A DNA stretch of 64,000 bases, from NCBI GenBank assembly GCA_001630475.1, contig KV419394.1:124001-188000 (forward strand), in the 5' to 3' direction. Positions 1 through 12,292 of the stretch are shown here, piece after piece (position 1 is the first letter of the stretch; each line of letters opens with the position of its first letter). Below the pieces are notes generated by a model. That model was not told where the DNA came from. It saw only the letters and a list, made by a program, of their open reading frames with translations, and did no database searches. The stretch is from Sistotremastrum niveocremeum HHB9708. Lineage: Eukaryota; Basidiomycota; Agaricomycetes; Sistotremastrales; Sistotremastraceae. The position numbers and the translations under genes were made by a program.

Positions 1-225
1 GATGACACGCCCGACCTTCCAAGCCAGCATCCTAAATTGACCGGTCCAGGATTACCTTTCGGTATCGGATTCACAGGAAAGGCATATTCTGAATATGAAT
101 TAATCAGTTATGCTTATGCGTTCGAGCAAGCAACTAACCATCGCTCGAGAAGAAAACCATACGCTGCAGCTACGCCGCAGACGCAGTTGAACCACGTGCG
201 GAAAGATGGAAACGCCTTGCATTGA
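1..225 (+). CDS. Amidase family protein, C-terminal end (cut by window edge)
   Basis: The reading frame is open from base 1 and ends at a stop at 223-225. It gives 74 residues of the end of a protein. Visible are the stretch GLPFGIGFTGKAYSE, then ELISYAYAFEQAT and a PYAAATPQTQL tail. A glycine-rich PFG turn, a short-chain/SE motif, an 'AYAFEQAT' helix and a terminal P-x-T-x-L are the usual ending of fungal amidase-signature enzymes, which hydrolyse amides with a Ser-Ser-Lys triad. The catalytic part lies left of the window, so substrate and activity cannot be judged. Family assignment is from the C-terminal pattern only. Confidence 0.72.
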   Translation, partial: DDTPDLPSQHPKLTGPGLPFGIGFTGKAYSEYELISYAYAFEQATNHRSRRKPYAAATPQTQLNHVRKDGNALH

Positions 226-2294
226 AGATGCGAGGCCTCAAATACACGACAGAGTGGTCCGGTTGATGGATTGAATGGCAGGGTGGCATTAGAAAAGATA
301 CGATATTCAATAGTTGGAATCGGAGTCTGGGGACTTTTTCCGTTGTTCGGAAGGCGGCGGAATCTTCCTTCCACTCAACTTCGTCCATCCTATCTCCTGT
401 ATCGACAGCTCATGCAACTTAAACCCTCCGTCGACACTTAGGAAAAAGGCATCATGACCGTATCTGAGTATGTCATGACTCGTAAATCGGGTAAACTGAG
501 CTTCATTTTAGCAATAAATTCAAATATGGTATCAACTGACCATAGGGATAAGCCACTGTAAATATCCGTGATTTCCCTTCTCGAATGAACAGGCTTGACC
601 CAGGCATATTAAAAAGAAAAAAATTATCGGTAATCCAATCGTCGAGAGATCATGCTGATACAGTGATCAGATGCGTGGACAAAGAAATTCTGAGGGGAAG
701 AGCCACACCTCTCAAACATAGAGATCGCTGGGAATATTCATCCGATTTTGACGAACCTAAACCCCGATTGCATTAGAAATCGATGGTTGGGTTTTGGTAA
801 ACTTACTGTTCAGGCATTTCTGTTGATTGATAGACCCCCTGCAATTATTCCACCCGAATTCCTGGTCATCTGATAAGCAGATCGAAGGAAAAGTCAATCT
901 TAGGCTGTCCCTTCCCCACTAGCAGCAGGTCTCGTCACGGTCGCAGGTTTAACTCAGGGCAAGAAAGTCATGGGCCAACCGATTCTGAACAAGAGATGAT
1001 ATTCCGGCATGATACTATGGAGTATCTCCAGAATAGTATTGTTGTGCACTGTACGCTGTGCTTGAGCCACATTTTACACCGGATTGTGTCCGCTGAACGA
1101 TCAGTGACGGACCCAGCGGAGGCCTATGGTAAGCGAACGACACTGTTGAGACTTCGGCGAGCTTCCAGAGTCCCTTGAGTTGCATCAGCGGCTGTAGACG
1201 AATATTCATTGCAAAATCTCTCGAGGAACAGTGGCAATCGAGAGCAAAGAGGGACGGATTGAAACAGGAAATGTTTTCTCACGAATGCCCATGATCACTC
1301 TGTTCTCCACGTGGGCCCCATTATATTCCATTCCGCCACTGTTCATAAAGGTCAGTGAATGTTTTCCGCTCCCAAAATATATTGATGTTGATCTCGGAGA
1401 AAAATCAAATATACAAAGTGGGTACTAGGCATTTTGTACCGGGTTCTGCTCCTTCACCGAATCGCCTCTCCGAGTTAAACTTGTCTATTCGTCAAGCTTC
1501 GAGATGTGAGTCACACTTGGTGAGGGGATCGTGACAGCGCTGCTTCTTCATCACCCTGAGCTGCATGGACAGAAAACTATTGCGGAAGCCACGGGACGGC
1601 TCGTGTTGCGCAGCGATGGGAGCAGATTACTGATCTATGTTGGATGGAATATATCGACACCGGCGGTACCTCTGTCAGGGTCATTTTTACGCCACATTTC
1701 CGCAATGAAGAGCAGAACAGCTTGCTCAATTAGCCAAGCTCGAGCTCACATCAGACACACCTCGACATTCCCTTTGAAATGCAGCTTACGCTTGAGGAGC
1801 ATCACATGCCTGATCTTGTTGCTCCTTAGGGATGAGCCCTGATGAATCCGGCAGGTGTCGCCGATCAAGAGGATTGCGTCTCCCCAAACCTTGAATTTCC
1901 CTTTCTCACTCGGCTTAATACGTCTTGAGGGCTCTTTCCCAAAAGAAATCCGCTTTCTTCGCGTTTTCGCGCAAGCCGAAAGAACCGATGATCGGGTAGG
2001 ATTCCCACTTCCAGTCGCGCGGTGTTGCTGAGTTACAAATTTATTACTGAAATCCAAAATTCGAATATGGCTTTCAAATATAACTCCTTCTCTAATGACG
2101 TTAACGCACGTCCTGCGACGGCCACTCACAACTTCTTGTCCTGTACATTCAGTGGTGTCACACAGCTCCCTTGAACCCCTCTTCTCTTTCACAAGACATC
2201 GTACTCAGTGCCTTGACTTCTCCCAAACAAGGTTCCCCATAGCCCACTGTTAGAGACTCGAGACTTGGACTATCATCTGACGCCAAGCTTCAGC
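226..2294. other. Spacer without a recognised gene
   Basis: Short frames occur on both strands but none has a convincing start, splice structure or family motif. The longest is on the minus strand (1746-2192) and is rich in basic residues without recognisable pattern. The first part should hold the 3' untranslated region of the amidase. Confidence 0.5.
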
Positions 2295-2883
2295 ATGAAC
2301 AGGTTCATCACTAATCCTGAGCTTGGTTCCCTCGGTTACGGTGCAGAGATGAGCGATGAAGAATGGGATGAATGGCTCGCCAGACTTGCGGCAGCCTTAC
2401 AGGTATGGATATCTTATGGTGGGTCACGAAAGAGATTTGATGTTGGATACAGGAGCCTGAGCCTGAGCCTGAGACCAGATCCGGACCAGAGACGAATATT
2501 GGTCCTCAAAATCCTCCCCACCCAGCGGACCATTTGGTAAGTATTCAGACCTATCTTGGTTGCAGTTCACTGCTCAACCATCAAGCTCGTAGGAGAACGT
2601 CGCCCATGTTCAGCACTTCAATGAAGAGCTGACTTTGGCTCCGATTCTGCCTCCAGGTACTGGACCATCCACTCATCAAGAACAGTTGCCTCCAATCGCC
2701 CCCCTCCTTCAAGCCACGCAGCCGCCGGAAAGATCTGGAGAACCTTCTGCCCTCAGTCTCGGTGTTCATCTCGAGGCAGAGCACGGATCGAACTCAGTTG
2801 GAAGTTTAAATGAGGACCTGGCAGACCGCGATGGGGTTTGGGAGCCAAGCTTCTCGTCCAAAAACGCTCCTCGTTTGAAGTGA
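2295..2883 (+). CDS. Predicted protein, unknown function, three exons
   Basis: Exons 2295-2402, 2453-2536 and 2593-2883 join in phase through introns with GTATGG..CAG and GTAAGT..TAG borders and give 160 residues. The first ATG in the open frame is at 2295; the frame extends a little upstream without another ATG. The N-terminal part is acidic and helical (SDEEWDEWLARLAAAL). The second exon opens with a Glu-Pro repeat made by three GAGCCT units. The rest is rich in Pro, Gln, Ser and Leu, looks disordered, and ends in a basic PRLK tail. No family was recognised. Further upstream exons are possible, so this may be the C-terminal part of a longer protein. Confidence 0.5.
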
Positions 2884-3128
2884 CCCTAGAGATTACATCG
2901 TATTTCATTCAGATACTGTATCTATACATTCGTTGCACGTCTAGGCTCCCATCTTGTAGTCGATTTGTTTACTCTCATTACCAGAATACACAGGAGATTC
3001 CTCATCGGCAGATCGACGAATGAACTTGGGTATGGCCGTGTAAGATTAAATCCAATTGCTCAAGTTTGTCATGGAGCTGACGGTTCGCATCAATCAGCGT
3101 TTATCTGGAAAACCACGAGCCGGGGAAA

Positions 3129-3769
3129 TCAAGTTTCTTGCGCCGACGCTGCCGAAAGCAGATGAAAGAATTGATGAATTTTAGACTGTCTCGTGGGATA
3201 CGCAAACAACGAAGGCAGTTCCGCCCGAACCAAGGTGTTGGATATAAGGTTTACTATGCTAGACTTCTTAGACGCCGTTTCAGCGCCCAGGCGCATGATG
3301 GAGCACAAATAGCTCACTTTCTTTCGGGCAAATACGACGTGCGTGGGTTTGTATGAAAGTAACCCCGGAATAAGCGACGGATCCAGGCGTTTTCGAATCG
3401 CGATTTATCCGTTATTGGAACTTCATGAGACGCATGGATTATCAACGTGCCGCTAGCCAAAATTACATTGCTGTCACTAACGAACAGAAAGGCGAGAGAA
3501 ATATGTCGGGGCGAGTGATGTTTGTACATTCGAGCGATCGAGCGCTTGACCAGAGAATGGAAGTCCACTCTGGCGAGGGTAATGATTTTCTCGGCGGAGA
3601 GCTTTGACAAGGGTTCGATCTCGACTCCAGCCATCTGGACGGTTTTGGAGTGAAGTAAGACGTGATGGCCATCGGCATGAAAATCAGGGACAAGTCGAGG
3701 AGCCTCGGTGAAAGGGGAATTCAAGGGAGGGGCCCTAATACGGCGTGCGAGATCCTGAACACGGAGCAT
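3129..3769 (-). CDS. Predicted protein, unknown function, two exons
   Basis: On the minus strand, exon 3318-3769 joins exon 3129-3258 through a 59-base intron (GTGAGC..CTAG) in matching phase, giving 193 residues from the ATG at 3769. The frame continues upstream to 3871 without another ATG, so an upstream exon or longer N-terminus is possible. Visible pieces are EPLSKLSAEKIITLARVDF, an internal LAFLFVSDSNVILASG stretch and a C-terminal KIHQFFHLLSAA helix. No domain was recognised. The clean splice and protein-like composition argue for a real or recently active gene. Confidence 0.42.
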
Positions 3770-4516
3770 AGAAATAAGGGACCACCAGGGGCGCCAGCAT
3801 ACCACAAAGGAAAGTGGTGGAATGGAATGGAACAGCGCCGCTGGTCGTTGCAACCTCCTGAGGTTTGACACCTTTGACTACATGCGTTAAGACCCTATGG
3901 CTTCCCGCATTTCATGATTGCTCCTCAGTGTAGCCGCACGAGAGAATGAAGGCCGCAGCGATCTAATATTGAGGGTCCCCAACGATGCATATTGCGGTAG
4001 CACTACGAATGCTGGATGGTGCGATCTTGTCAATCTTCAAGATTTCGGGGACGGAAGAAATTTGATTGAATTGTTACTTTAACAAAGTGACATTGAACCA
4101 GGAAGAATTTAAGCCAATTGTGTCAAGAAGGTTGCTTCTTCAAAGGGCTCGAAGGAAGACAATACAGACTGGAACGCAGAGTGGATGAAGAGCGCAGCGC
4201 CGGGGGATCGATGCTATAGGTCTAGATGCGTCCCGTAGACTTTGGAGAGAGCAAGAGCAAGAGAATAGGAGTGACATTGCTGATGCTAGAGTGTAGACGG
4301 ATTTTATTAGGTCCTGGGCGATCCACATTACTCCTCACTCACCGATTTTTATAACCTTCCCCGTAACATCGTTGGACACGTCTGTGCTCTCACTCAATTC
4401 ATAGAGCATCCACGACCTATTTTCTGAGGCTCGAAGTTGGCGCAGAACGTCATCGGACTCACCGTTAATGAATGCTCATCCCAGCCGCCAGCCAAGTCAG
4501 GGCGATTTTATTGTCA

Positions 4517-5072
4517 TTACAAGAACCTGATGAGGAGATATTCAAATCTCTGATAGACAGTGGGCGCATCCATCAGCAGAACTGGGACGAGGAGGTTTCT
4601 GTGCTGGAGGTGCTGTGAAAATTGAGCAGACGGCGGAGTTTGCAGCGGCAGTCGAGAGCACTCCTCGGTCTGACTCCTCCTCGCAGCGACGATGCATACA
4701 CTCTCGCGAAGCAACGTCTTAGCAAGCTTTGCAATATCAAGCATCCATTGAATTCTCTAGTAACACTGAAGACTGTTCCAAACCTCCGAACACAATATGT
4801 GCTATAAGTTGAGCTACGCGCCGCAACCAAGGACTCGTCATCTTCCACTCCGTGAAGCGGGACGGTGTGTTGGATCATGGTAAGCCCACAAATTCCCACA
4901 ACCATGACTTTGAATCACTAACGTCATCCCAGAGAAGATCAGTATGCGAGGGCGGAGCCGGAGTGTGCGAGGTATGAGAGTTCGAATAACACCTGCCCTG
5001 CCCAAACATGCTGATCTCCTTTGGACGACTTCTGGATTCACTCGTGGAAGAACTCAAGGGATCGGAAGGCAT
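4517..5072 (-). CDS. Possible gene fragment, unknown function
   Basis: Two protein-like minus-strand segments lie close together. One starts at an ATG at 5072 (a Ser-rich start, then LLWDDVSDSKSWLWEF) and meets a GT donor. The other ends at 4517 and contains MLDIAKLAKTLLRESV and PTVYQRFEYLLIRFL. A single intron of about 130 bases ending CTAG could join them in phase, but that is longer than most introns here and I could not confirm it. Overlapping plus-strand frames look less protein-like. Treat as a tentative gene or remnant. Confidence 0.25.
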
Positions 5073-5428
5073 GGAGACAATTGAAAGAATGACATGTAAG
5101 CCTTGAACGCTCTGCCCTCTTGTCGTATGTTTTTTGCAGAGGATCTGATGCTGTGTTTCATCAGACCCATGCTAGTGTTCTTGCCTTTATGAAGCCTGCG
5201 AATCAATGGACACTCTTAGTAAAGCTAGGTCTCTGTCTCTGATTGCAAAAAAAAATTCTCCGTCAGCCTCCTCATTTTATAGTCAAGGAAAAGCGTACTG
5301 ATGCGAGGCCCTCATTTTACGACTGCCAATTAGTCGAAGAGAGATGTTAGCAGCAATACAATCATGGAAGGTCGGCGATTTTTCTCCTAGTAAGTGCAAC
5401 TTCACAGTCAAGAATCCGACACAACTAC

Positions 5429-5753
5429 TCACAGACTCACAGCTCCTACGAATGAATTAGTGACTTGAATATAAAGCGAACTGCATGAAAAGGCTTCGAG
5501 CAGCATATACGACATGGGGAACGTCCAATAGCCTTCAAAACTCGAAGATTCACGGTAATCCAATTTCAAAGCCGTTGTTTCGATTATTCCTGAACTTCCC
5601 CACTGGTACGTGCCCGGTCCCAGCAAATGTGGGATTCCAATTCTGAGAGGTGTTGCGTTGATCGTCTGTGGTCTCTGAGACGTACCTCATGTCCTTATGG
5701 CAGCCTTGGCTCACAATCGTCCCGCAAAAATCGTTGATCAATTGCTTCGTCAA
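5429..5753 (-). CDS. Possible gene fragment, unknown function
   Basis: Two overlapping minus-strand frames look coding-like. One, 5550-5753, contains YVSETTDDQRNTSQNWNPTF. The other, ending at 5429, contains GPGTYQWGSSGIIETTALK and a hydrophobic WTFPMSYMLLEAFSC run. I could not find a splice or a start that joins them cleanly, so this may be a decayed gene or an exon pair with an unusual border. No family was recognised. Confidence 0.2.
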
Positions 5754-6942
5754 CTGCTCTCCTGTGGCGTCATCCCTTCCCGACGAACCCTTCTCTTCAT
5801 CTCCCGAGCCCAGTCGTATCCAGGTTTGCTAGCTTTTACAGGCCTTCGAGGGAGTACCAGCGTTGGAATATTCCCATGGGCTAATGGTGAGGAAGCCTTG
5901 TTGCAAGATCTATGTCGCCAGCAACAGATGCGACAAAGGGTCATGTGGCTCGAGCTCAACTATCAAAACTCGTGTCCTGGGTCCTTGCCTGATGACGGGA
6001 CTGTGCCACTGGCTTCCCGTCGATGACGATGAAGATGAGGTGGCTTGGTCGATTTTTGTCTTCCAAGGCGGAATATACCGCTGTTTTTATTCCGGTTGCC
6101 GCGCGCCCCAGATATTGTCTGTCGTGTCACATGACCTTGTTCGTGTTTGTTGTCTTGCTGCAGACTCTACAGCCCTCGTTCCTGTCCTGGCTTTCTGGCT
6201 CTCGTGCTTATTATCTCTGGCTGTCTTCGTCGCTGCTGCGGGAAACTGCGAAACACTTGCTACACCGTCCATCTCGTATGCCTACTGAAGCTAATGATTC
6301 ACCATTCCCGACGATTGCCTTTACGCTACTCGCCATCTACAGAGACCGTCACTCCTCATCTCAAAGGTCGATTAGTGTCTTCGTTGAAGCGAGTGCATGC
6401 TGTATCCTCAGCGTTTTCTGTACATTCTGTTGATCAGCGTTGTCCTGTCCTCCTTTTCTCTACCACACCATCGCCTCACGACGTTCCTGGAAGCGCTAAG
6501 CTACTCCTACAAATCAGTTATCATATTAATTAATGGGCCTTGATGGTTCTGAGAATAGAGCTCGCGTCCCAGTGTTTCGAACTAAAGAATGACTCATTCC
6601 AGCGTACTGCTCCAATGTTACTCCTTCCTTGACGAGCCAAGTACTGTTACCTTACACGTATGCCAGCCGTGGGTGCTGCATTTCGACTTCAGGGTCGAGG
6701 AACCTTTCTCAATGTGGAGCGGCAGCCACGTCAGATCGGAATCGATGAGATCTCAACAAGGGTTCACATTAATCCATTTCGGAGAATCGAAAAGCGACAA
6801 TGGATCTGTCGAAGGACTGCCGAATGGCACTGTTTCCCGGTCCTCGAACGCCCACGCAGGGTCATGAAACGAAATGGAAGCCTATCTGACAGTTCCCTTT
6901 GAGGTGACGCAAGTCATGAGACTGATGCTGGGGTAACGGAAG

Positions 6943-7805
6943 TATTTCCGTGTCTTTCTTTGACCACACTGGTCCAACAGATTACCACATCATTGCAATC
7001 GATCGATTTTGTTCCTCTCAAGCCAGCGGGGATTGCCTGTAAATGTTCGATGGATCTTTCAGACACAGTACGGCAATAGCATGGTTTGTTTCCGCTCAGG
7101 GACAGGAGGTCGCGGTTTTCTATAAAGTCCCTCCCTTCGACCGACTTTTCAACACCCCACCATCTTCGATACAATGGTTCACTTTCCAAGGCCCTTCACC
7201 CGTGGGGGCTATGACTTTTCGCGCTTCCACTTCCGTCTTGACGACGCACCCCATCCCAACGATCCCGCTGAACTTCTTCCTGGCGATCAGTGGGAAGTCG
7301 ATGAGGTATGTTCTGCCAGACCATCAGCCCACAGCCGCTCGAACTCATCTATGGCTGAAGGTCATGACCATTGAAACCCGCGACGGCGCGGAACTCTCTC
7401 CTCTCGACAATCCCAAAAGTGCCTTCAAGGGACTTTTTGCTACGCATTCGAACTTGCAGGCTGCAAATTTTGGCGACACGTTCCCGGTATTCATGCCGGA
7501 AGACCAGATGATGTCTTTCATCATCTTTGTTCTATACCACCATAATCGGGGTGATCTCATCTTACACCCGCGCTTCTGGGACTATATGCTCGCAGAGCAG
7601 ATTTATGAAGACTTCGGTAATGCGGCCAGGGTGACCTTTACGGTTATTTTTGTTTTTGTGAGTGTCCATTGGTTCTGATTTATATTTCTTCTGAATAATA
7701 AATCTGCTCATCCAGGAGGGTCGTAGGCTTGCCAGGATCCGTGTCATCAGGAATACACGTATTGACGCAAATCTATTCTGGTTGGATACGGCCCCTGACT
7801 ATTAG
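6943..7805 (+). CDS. Predicted protein, unknown function, 5' end unresolved
   Basis: Four exons can be chained in phase: 6943-7038, 7128-7305, 7361-7657 and 7716-7805, ending in TAG at 7803-7805. Introns are 89, 55 and 58 bases with GT-AG borders. Recognisable text includes VSFFDHTGPTDYHIIAIDRF, RFHFRLDDAPHPNDPAELL, VMTIETRDGAELSPLDNPK and a C-terminal IDANLFWLDTAPDY. The composition is that of a folded acidic protein, but I do not recognise a family. The first exon begins at an inferred acceptor and the start codon lies in an upstream exon I could not place. The last two borders are the most secure. Confidence 0.45.
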
Positions 7806-8885
7806 CTCTCGGGAAATGAAGTCAGAGATTTCGACATCGCTATTGGTTTTCAGAGCTTTCGTCTTGGTAAGTCTATGCATGCCTAGCTGCCCTTCATATT
7901 GCTGATCGATCTCTGTGCACTAGCGTTGCTGTACCCACTGTCCTTTTTTGATATGCTGCTGTTTCTTCTGTCCGCGCCTTGAGTTCACCTCAGTTGAGTT
8001 GTTGTTAAATAAGATAAAAAAATTATGTAGTCGAATGTTCTGATATAAATTTTTGTTGTGATTTACTACTGTCTGACTATACGATACGTGAAAAAGGCGA
8101 CAGTAGGACGAAGAACTTGATTGAAATCCTTAGAAGAGTCACCGTGACCTCGGAGCCGGACGAGACTGGGTCGGTTTTCACCGCGAGATTGAGCAACTTT
8201 CCGATGAAAATCTTCTATCATGGACTTTTCGAAGGACTGATCCGCACCCCGGTTCGATCCATGCAGATGCACAAGTTTCACGTAAACAAGCGAGTGGGGG
8301 GATGAAGAAACCTGGGGGGTAGATAATCAAGCCCCTGGCGCCCGTGGCCACGGTACCATGAGATTCTTCAGAGTTCCAGAGCTGCCAAAACCACTTTAGC
8401 CTGAATCCTAACACAACGATATAGGGTGGGCAACGCTTCTCAAGGCACACTTAACGCACGCTGACTCGGCCCTCTTCGACCAGCTTGGCCAACGCAGAGA
8501 CAACCGGTCGGTCATCTCGGGTGGAATCCCACTGGTGCAGAACCATGCTTCTAACATGAGGCGTTATCAAAAAAGTAGAGGGAGCTCGGTTGGTTCCGTT
8601 CTAAATCACTAAGCTGCGTGGCCACGTCTATCGTTCGTCAAACTTTACGCGAGGGCGCGGATGGGAAGGTAAGGGTCGCTGAGAAGGGCGAGGAATAAGC
8701 CGAGATGGGTCGTCGCCCGGAATGATACGACGCTGGGATGAGTAAACGAGAACCTCAGGCGCCGGTACGCAGGTTTCTGGATCTGGATCTGAGATCTGAG
8801 GACTTGCCCGGACCACGTGCCGATGGTGTAACAAGCCGCAGCCGACCCGAGGTCCGCTTTATGGAAAATCTCCCACGTCATGTAT

Positions 8886-8936
8886 GCCGGGATACTCGGG
8901 CTCATCTTCCGTGAGTCTGAGCCTGAGTATCCCGGC
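8886..8936. repeat. Inverted repeat, 18-base arms
   Basis: The arm at 8886-8903 (GCCGGGATACTCGGGCTC) is the reverse complement of 8919-8936 at 17 of 18 positions, with a 15-base loop between. The arms are GC-rich and could form a stable hairpin. No reading frame or transposon end was recognised around it. Confidence 0.8.
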
Positions 8937-9776
8937 ACAGACGAATATTCACGATCGCGATCCGAAAACAGAAACATGTTGACACGCTCACTGATCAAGA
9001 AAGGTCCCTTTGTTCAACAGCTCTCGAACCCCCTACTTCGACGTGGATATTACTCTCAACAGATTTCTGGGCCAGAACTGAAGCTAAAATCGTTTTGAGG
9101 GTAAAGCCGTCTGGAGTGAGTTCCTTCATGAACAAGCAGTAGACCATCCTGGTAGTTCGAGAGATCGAAAACAACTGACCCATTTACTTGAACTGAATTT
9201 CAGCTGTCCTAGAGGCCTTACTTCTTCGGGCTGAACCTCACATGCTCGCAGCCTCTGAGAGTGCTTCGAAAAAGTTGTTTTTTGCTGAATGGACGAACGA
9301 TTTACCTGAAGCCAGTCCCAGGCGATCATGCAGATTCCAACTCACCCTATGCTTATTTGATGTGTTCCAGTGGAATTATACCGTCAATTTCAACCATGAA
9401 ATTGGAGGGAAACGCTCTTCCTGTCAGGTCTCCCCGTCAGTCAACTCGAGCTTCTTGTCAGTACTGTTGCTCATCGACTCACGCAATGGACTCACGAGGA
9501 TATTTTGCCGTCTGCATAATCCGCGTGCTTCATCGTTTCCTATGAGCTATCGAGGCGTGGTCAGCTCGTGACTTCATTTTCCGTCCTCTGCATCAACGGT
9601 CAGGAAATTGAGGTCTTTCAAAGGGCTCAGAGAAGGACAGACCTCAATGGTTGGGATTGACGAAAGTATTTCTCGTCCTATACTGCGCGTACAACAAACG
9701 CATGAAGACTAGATCAGTGCTGAGGTACCCTATGCACGCGTAAAATGTACGCCGAGGTGATGATCGGCGTCATCCA

Positions 9777-9816
9777 CCATGGTACTTCACAGTACTGTCA
9801 ACCATAAGTACCATGG
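9777..9816. repeat. Inverted repeat, 11-base perfect arms
   Basis: CCATGGTACTT at 9777-9787 is exactly complementary to AAGTACCATGG at 9806-9816, with an 18-base loop. It lies in gene-poor DNA. It could be a protein-binding palindrome or a remnant of a small inverted-repeat element; nothing nearby decides this. Confidence 0.7.
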
Positions 9817-11239
9817 ATATGGCCGTGGATTTGATTTCTCCAAACCTACAGCATGACCGCGATGTGGGGAGGCGATGCAAACACGATGGGGTTATTTGCC
9901 TTCGCTTCCATAACGGGCCGAACAATATGAGTGCAGGCGCTTGAGTTTGTGTTCAGCGCTTTCATTCTTCAATTTTTTGGACGCTGCAGTGTTCATGATC
10001 TTTTTGGACGCACTGGGTCTGACCTAGAATCGTCGAATCTGACATGAAAATGGCAGAGGCATGGTCGACTGTCTAAAAGTTTTCACAATTTTAGAGATGC
10101 CGGTGATGAGCCTCGAGTTGTGGAGACTCCCACACAAGCCACTCCACATCATACTGGCACCATCGGATAATGTCCGGTCTCCTAAGGGCACATAGGATTT
10201 CCAGTCTAGGATGTCACCAATTCCGCTTTTGCGAATGTACGCCCAAAACGGCGTCCACGATTTCAGGCAACAGACCACGCATTAGCCGACGCAAATAACG
10301 TAAACGCATGCAGCTCTTTTACGACTCGACGGCGTCCTGTTAGCAGCGACGAGCCTTGTTACTGGGAGACAAACTCTGTGGTCATAAATCCACTCTTCGT
10401 CCTTCGTGCTAGCCCAGGCAGGCCATCGTTTCAACGAGACATATAACACCGTCAACATAATATGGGCATAGGTGAAACACGCCCGAGGATCTCGGCAAGC
10501 CTCTCGGATTGATGGATAGTTTTGGAAAGTGGGCCATAGCGCCGGTAAGTTGAAATGAAAACGTTGACTGCTTGAAACCAGCTGAAAGTTGACTTGCTTA
10601 TGCAGAGTCTCTCAAAGATTGACATTTCCCTTTTCCTACGGTCTCGGGTTGAATGCTGGGGACCATCGATCCATTGCATTGGATTTCAAGACTGCAATGA
10701 ACTCCTTCCATGATTATGACGGATGACTGCATGACAAGAATCTGGACCATCTGTGACACGCCCTTCATCGACGATCACTGGCAGATATCGTCTGTTCCGT
10801 TCTAACACACTCTCCCCCTCAAACCCTCATGCAATATGCTGAGTCTTTCTACCTCCAGGATTCTCCGTCATATGCGTTCCTGGTCCACAGCCTGAGTGAT
10901 GGTGATGGCAGATCACCATATTCTGAGTTTCTGCAATATTTTGTCGGCTTCGGTGAACGCTCATTTTAACTAGCCAATTATGGCATCTGTTAGTGCTGCT
11001 ATTAGGCTTGATTCCGTGTACAAGAGGGGTCGAACTTTGGAGCAGTTGAAGCAAGGGTTGAAGGCAGGAAATGAGTTCGACAAATAATTCCGCTCGGCCC
11101 GGCTTTATTACCGGTGCCGACCCCTGTCCTTTCCTCATCTATTATTCCAGTCCTCTGGCATGAATTGCGTATATCTTGTCTTATTTCTCATGAACGACTC
11201 GGGCATCTTCCGCCTCACTTTCCGGTACCATCACTAAGC

Positions 11240-12209
11240 ATGTCTACAAACACTACTCCTCTACCAGCTCCAACTGCAAACCAGGCGTATTTCGATGTAT
11301 CTGCCTTGGAAGCAGGTCACATCCAACTTTCGGCCAAGATGTACGTCACTGGAGCAGGCGACGACGAGAAAGATTTAGCTCCTTCCTTGTCTTTCTTGTT
11401 GAGGCATTCGAACGCAAAGGCTCGCGTCGTATTTGATCTCGGGCTTCGCAAAGACATTGAAGCTTACGGCCCTGGAGTCGCAGAGATAATCAAGAAGTGG
11501 TTCCCTGTTGATATTCCTCAAGACGTTGCGGAATCGTTGCGAAAAGGAGGGCTCAACCCCAGTGAGATCGACTACGTGATTCTCTCTCATGTCCACTGGT
11601 ACTATTCTAGCGTAAAGGAATTGGAATTGATGCACTGATACATTCATATTCAGGGATCATGTTGGCGACCACAGTCCATTCACGAAAGCTCAATTTATTC
11701 TCGGAGAGGGAGGAAAGCAACACGTCGAAAATGGGTATCCCAAGAACCCAGAAGCCCGTTATCTCCAATCAACGGCCCCAGAAGGTCGTACGACATGGGT
11801 GACCTATGAGTCGTGGAAGCCCATCGGTCCTTTCGAAAAGGGTCACGACTTCTTTGGAGACGGAAGCCTCTACTTGATTGACGCGTTCGGTCACCTTCAC
11901 GGCCACATCAATGTTCTCGTTCGCACCAACGCAACGGGAGACTGGCTGTATTTGGCCGGGGATAGCTGCCATCATGCTAAATTGTTGACTGGAGAAGGAG
12001 AGATAGCAGAGCTTCATGATCATGCAACGGGGGAGCGGATGTGTGCGCATGTGGACAAGGCGAAGGCTGAAGATCATCTTCGGCGTATTCGTGAAGCTGG
12101 TGCTTTGGGAGTCCGTGTTTTGTTGGCTCATGATGTCCAGTGGTGGCAGCGGAACAAAGGTGGTGATGCTTACTGGCCTGGAAAGCTAGCCTCTGAAGGA
12201 CCCTTGTAA
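11240..12209 (+). CDS. Metallo-beta-lactamase-fold hydrolase (lactonase-like)
   Basis: Exons 11240-11598 and 11654-12209 join in phase through a 55-base intron (GTACTA..TTCAG) to give 304 residues. The splice rebuilds the zinc motif HVHWDH, preceded by ILS and followed by VGDHSPF. Further ligand candidates are the histidines in FGHLHGHINVLVR, the aspartate in LYLAGDSCHH and the late histidine in VLLAHDVQW. This order is that of the metallo-beta-lactamase superfamily, and the layout fits fungal lactonase-like members that open N-acyl lactone rings. The substrate is inferred, not shown. The N-terminus lacks a signal peptide, so a cytosolic enzyme is likely. It converges on the M20 hydrolase gene with 83 bases between stops. 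Confidence 0.9.
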
Positions 12210-12292
12210 TCAATCAATCAAAATGTATTTGTATCCATCAACGAAGGCTGTGGTACACCATGTCGTTAAAGCGACGATGCATTTGTCTGGAT

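Larger units (their letters stand above)
7806..11239. other. Gene-poor spacer with coding-like scraps
   Basis: No gene can be supported here. A few minus-strand frames look weakly protein-like: 8066-8281, 10024-10278 and 10452-10679, the last with a helical VFISTYRRYGPLSKTI segment. They may be exons of an unresolved minus-strand gene or remnants. Two inverted repeats are listed separately. Confidence 0.4.

Noticed and set aside
7043-7678. 211-residue frame taken as one exon
   Set aside because: Its middle part switches to another frame that joins through a 55-base intron at 7306-7360 and reads much more like protein; only its second half is kept.
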